Positions 10,388 through 12,562 of a stretch of 12,562 bases of DNA are shown in pieces (position 1 is the stretch's first letter; the number at the start of each line of letters is the position of its first letter). Below the pieces are notes generated by a model. That model was not told the origin of the DNA. It did not search any database and worked only from the letters and a program-made list of their open reading frames with translations. This DNA comes from Gammaproteobacteria bacterium. Its GTDB lineage: Bacteria > Pseudomonadota > Gammaproteobacteria > Steroidobacterales > Steroidobacteraceae. A program made the translations under genes and the position numbers. Where the stretch lies: the NCBI GenBank assembly GCA_003162555.1, contig PMNQ01000076.1, positions 24,753-37,314 of the forward strand, in the 5' to 3' direction.

Positions 10388-12439
10388 ATGAAGATCCTAG
10401 CCGTTCCCAAACTTATCCTGCTAACGGTCGCTTCGATCGGATGTGCTCTGTCCGTAGCGGCCACTTCAGCGCCGCTTCCGGATTCATTTATTCAGTTCAA
10501 TGATGGGTCGACAACAACGCCCGTCGTAGTGGACAAGTCCGTTTTTTACACGGTCGGCGCCACGATCAAGGGCTTGAAATGGCAGGGCGTTTCCAATCTG
10601 GTAAGCCCTATAGCGACTCCCTACACAACCGGAGGCCCGCTGAACGCGCCAGCCGCTGGAGTTTTGGTCGATGGGCGCCTGTATGTCTTTGTCACTTCGA
10701 CCGACGGTAAAGTTTACAAATTTGACATCGCCAATAGCATTCTTGCGGGTACTTTTTTTGTCGCGAAGACGAACGGCATCAACCAGATCCGTGATTTGAG
10801 GCGATCCTCCTCCCTAAGCTGCGCAACGCAAGATTCCCCGGGTCCGATGTCTCTCGTGAAGAGCGTCGATATCGGCGGCGATTCCCCAGTGGACATGTTG
10901 CTGGTGGGCACGGTTGATGGCTGCAATTCCACGACCACAAACCGGGTTTACGCTTTTGATGCCCAGGATGTGACGACAACGCCCCGATGGACGTTCAACG
11001 CTGGTGGCGAGTACTCGGTCGATGTCATTCAGGGCTGCACAGTCGGCGATAGTCTCGTTATTTGCGGCACCCGCCTGCGAAATGGAGCTTTCCAGAATAC
11101 GTTATGGGCGATTGACCTGACGAGTGGCCAGGCCGTCTGGGCCACTAACGCCGGGAATATAACTGGAACGCCAACCTTCCGCCCTGCCACGGCAGATCAA
11201 GGCGCGCGCGTTTATGTCAACGCCGGCACTTCGGTCATGGCGATCGACGCGGCCACGGGCGCAGTGATTTGGCAGCACAACATCGGCTCGACATTCAGAA
11301 TTGTCGGCGCACCGGCAATTGGCCTCGACGGAACCGTCGACGTCACCACGAATGCCGGGTCGGTTATTTCCTTGATTGATTACGGGGATTCATCAGCTGA
11401 TCTATGGAGAACATCATTCTCTACTAGTACACGTATATTAGATGTAAGCGCGCCGACGATCGACCCGGACACGGGGCACATTTATGTGGCCGTTAACGAT
11501 GGCTATATTCACGAGCTCCAAGCAGAAACTGGGCGTGAACTAAGTACACGCATCACTGACAACCGAAATGCTTCGGCCACACCGGACTCCGCCACGCCTA
11601 TTCAACCGGCTATCGACGGACAGGTCGGTCAGCGGTTCATAACCGATTTTACGGCAACCGGCGGGCGGCGTTATCCGATTCCGTTTACAGACACACCGCC
11701 GCCCGATACCACGCCGCCCGTCATTACGCCGTCGATTGCCGGCTCGCTGGTCAACAAGCGCTGGTACAACAGCGACGTCCTCGTCAGCTGGTCGCTCAGC
11801 GATCCCGAGTCCCCGATCTCAGCCACGACCGGCTGCGACCCGAGTTCCGTCATGACCGATACCAGCGGCCTTCTTCTCACTTGCTCGGCAACCAGCGCCG
11901 GCGGCACCGCCACGCAATCAGTAACGATCATGCGGGATGCGACACCCCCGACGGTAACCTACTCCGGCAATGCGGGCAGCTATGCTGCCGATCAATCGGT
12001 CTCGATCACCTGCAGTGCGACGGATGCAACATCGGGAATTTCAGTGTCGAATTGTCAATCGATAACTGGACCCGCCTACAGTTTCAACATCGGCGCCAAC
12101 AGCTTTTCCGCCCGCGCATCCGATAACGCGGGCAATAACGCATCGGCCAGCGTGACCTTTACCGTCACTGCGACGACCGGCAGTCTTATGCAACTGACGT
12201 CTCGATTTGTCGTTGGATCAGTCCGGTATCAAGCGCTGTCGTCACGGCAGCGCGCATCAGTGGACGGGATCGTGGGTCTGCTGAATCGCGCCCTCGGCTC
12301 CCTGCAACCGGGCACGAAGCCAATTCCAAAATCTGTGTTGATCGATGCCTATAAGCTCGGAATTGCGGCTTTGGGACAGTCCGGATTCTTGAGCGCCAGC
12401 CAAGTGGCGCTACTCGACCGGATCGTTGGTGCGCTGTAG
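10388..12439 (+). CDS. Exported PQQ-type beta-propeller protein with two Ig-like modules and a C-terminal helical domain
   Basis: This 683-aa exported protein has an unknown role. A Sec signal peptide covers residues 1 to about 28 (VAATSA). Residues about 35-430 show repeats like those of PQQ/BamB-type propellers: GRLYVFVTSTDGKVYKFD, TLWAIDLTSGQAVWATN, SVMAIDAATGAVIWQHN and HIYVAVNDGYIHELQAETG. A proline/threonine linker (435-443) leads to two Ig-like modules that each begin with TPP (442-518 and 519-595), each with a likely disulfide (Cys483-Cys499 and Cys542-Cys556). Residues 598-683 form a helical tail with two similar halves, possibly FIMAH-like. No PQQ-dehydrogenase active-site pattern was recognised, so a binding or surface role is more likely than catalysis. 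The ATG has AGAGGA 5 bases upstream; TTG 10280 is rejected. Parts of the gene, for example near 11380-11450, are AT-richer and use rarer codons than neighbours, which may reflect transfer. Confidence 0.82.
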   Translation: MKILAVPKLILLTVASIGCALSVAATSAPLPDSFIQFNDGSTTTPVVVDKSVFYTVGATIKGLKWQGVSNLVSPIATPYTTGGPLNAPAAGVLVDGRLYVFVTSTDGKVYKFDIANSILAGTFFVAKTNGINQIRDLRRSSSLSCATQDSPGPMSLVKSVDIGGDSPVDMLLVGTVDGCNSTTTNRVYAFDAQDVTTTPRWTFNAGGEYSVDVIQGCTVGDSLVICGTRLRNGAFQNTLWAIDLTSGQAVWATNAGNITGTPTFRPATADQGARVYVNAGTSVMAIDAATGAVIWQHNIGSTFRIVGAPAIGLDGTVDVTTNAGSVISLIDYGDSSADLWRTSFSTSTRILDVSAPTIDPDTGHIYVAVNDGYIHELQAETGRELSTRITDNRNASATPDSATPIQPAIDGQVGQRFITDFTATGGRRYPIPFTDTPPPDTTPPVITPSIAGSLVNKRWYNSDVLVSWSLSDPESPISATTGCDPSSVMTDTSGLLLTCSATSAGGTATQSVTIMRDATPPTVTYSGNAGSYAADQSVSITCSATDATSGISVSNCQSITGPAYSFNIGANSFSARASDNAGNNASASVTFTVTATTGSLMQLTSRFVVGSVRYQALSSRQRASVDGIVGLLNRALGSLQPGTKPIPKSVLIDAYKLGIAALGQSGFLSASQVALLDRIVGAL

Positions 12440-12536
12440 ATATCAGGATCCCCAGGTGTTGTTCGCGATCGTACGTCCGCGAGCGCGCAGCCGTAAGAGA
12501 CCGCACAAGTGCTTCAATTGGTTGGCGTTAATAAAG

Positions 12537-12562
12537 TGGTAGCGGGGGCAGGATTTGAACCT
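12537..12562 (-). tRNA. tRNA 3' end (partial), probably initiator tRNA-fMet
   Basis: On the minus strand the last 26 bases read as a tRNA 3' end: T loop TTCAAAT closed by G-C pairs, acceptor strand CCCCGCT, discriminator A and encoded CCA (12539-12537). The T loop TTCAAAT with a CCCCGC acceptor is characteristic of bacterial initiator tRNA. E. coli has CCCCGCA at the same positions, so base 72 is T here instead of A. The anticodon lies beyond the window, so identity is inferred from the 3' end alone. The gene points toward the exported-protein gene and ends 97 bases after it. Confidence 0.8.

Noticed and set aside
10170..10388. A 72-codon frame starting GTG one base after the rlmE stop and ending TAATG over the next start
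   Set aside because: The spacing is operon-like and AGGG precedes it, but the product is an Arg/Ser/Pro-rich mixture with mixed third-codon bases, matches nothing I recognise, and covers the stem in the leader. Left out unless expression or conservation shows otherwise.
12461..12485. TCGCG/CGCGA inverted repeat after the exported-protein gene as a terminator
   Set aside because: It is a short stem with a 10-base loop and no T-run, expected by chance in GC-rich DNA.

Overview
The window reads as chromosomal DNA of a high-GC proteobacterium. The 23S rRNA methyltransferase RlmE, the initiator-type tRNA end, the lipoprotein esterase and the large exported protein fit a gammaproteobacterium, perhaps of the Steroidobacterales/Nevskiales/Xanthomonadales group. 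That placement is inference. Gene density is high and no stretch longer than about 220 bases lacks a gene. No integrase, transposase, CRISPR array, phage gene or rRNA was seen.

Bases 1-4392 hold a 2-aminoethylphosphonate (ciliatine) degradation locus. The start of phnW (aminoethylphosphonate transaminase) runs leftward off the window edge. Divergent from it runs phnA (phosphonoacetate hydrolase) followed by an overlapping phnY (phosphonoacetaldehyde dehydrogenase). Together they give 2-aminoethylphosphonate -> phosphonoacetaldehyde -> phosphonoacetate -> acetate + phosphate. The 94-bp gap between phnW and phnA carries dyad repeats over a plausible promoter. Two more genes are joined to phnA-phnY by overlapping stop and start codons: a Tat-exported molybdenum sulfite dehydrogenase (SorA type) and its small periplasmic cytochrome c (SorB type). 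Tight coupling of a phosphonate pathway to sulfite oxidation is the most unusual feature of the window.

Bases 4437-4521 are a complete tRNA-Leu(CAG). After an AT-richer gap with an 8-16-8 inverted repeat comes a 217-aa membrane protein. It looks like the sensor part of a chemoreceptor, with two membrane helices around a helical periplasmic domain, but it has no HAMP or signalling domain.

Bases 5410-9482 are a leftward block: a COG2509-type FAD protein, a SpoU/TrmH-family RNA 2'-O-methyltransferase overlapping it by 4 bases, and a carboxylesterase type B lipoprotein 78 bases further on. Divergent from this block is rlmE (9548-10168), with an intact K-D-K-E catalytic tetrad. The small gap between them has a palindrome in which each strand shows a -10-like TAGAAT.

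Bases 10169-12439 hold a 219-bp leader that can form a strong stem, then a 683-aa exported protein made of a PQQ-type beta-propeller, two Ig-like modules and a small C-terminal helical domain. The window ends in the 3' end of a leftward tRNA, most like initiator tRNA-fMet.
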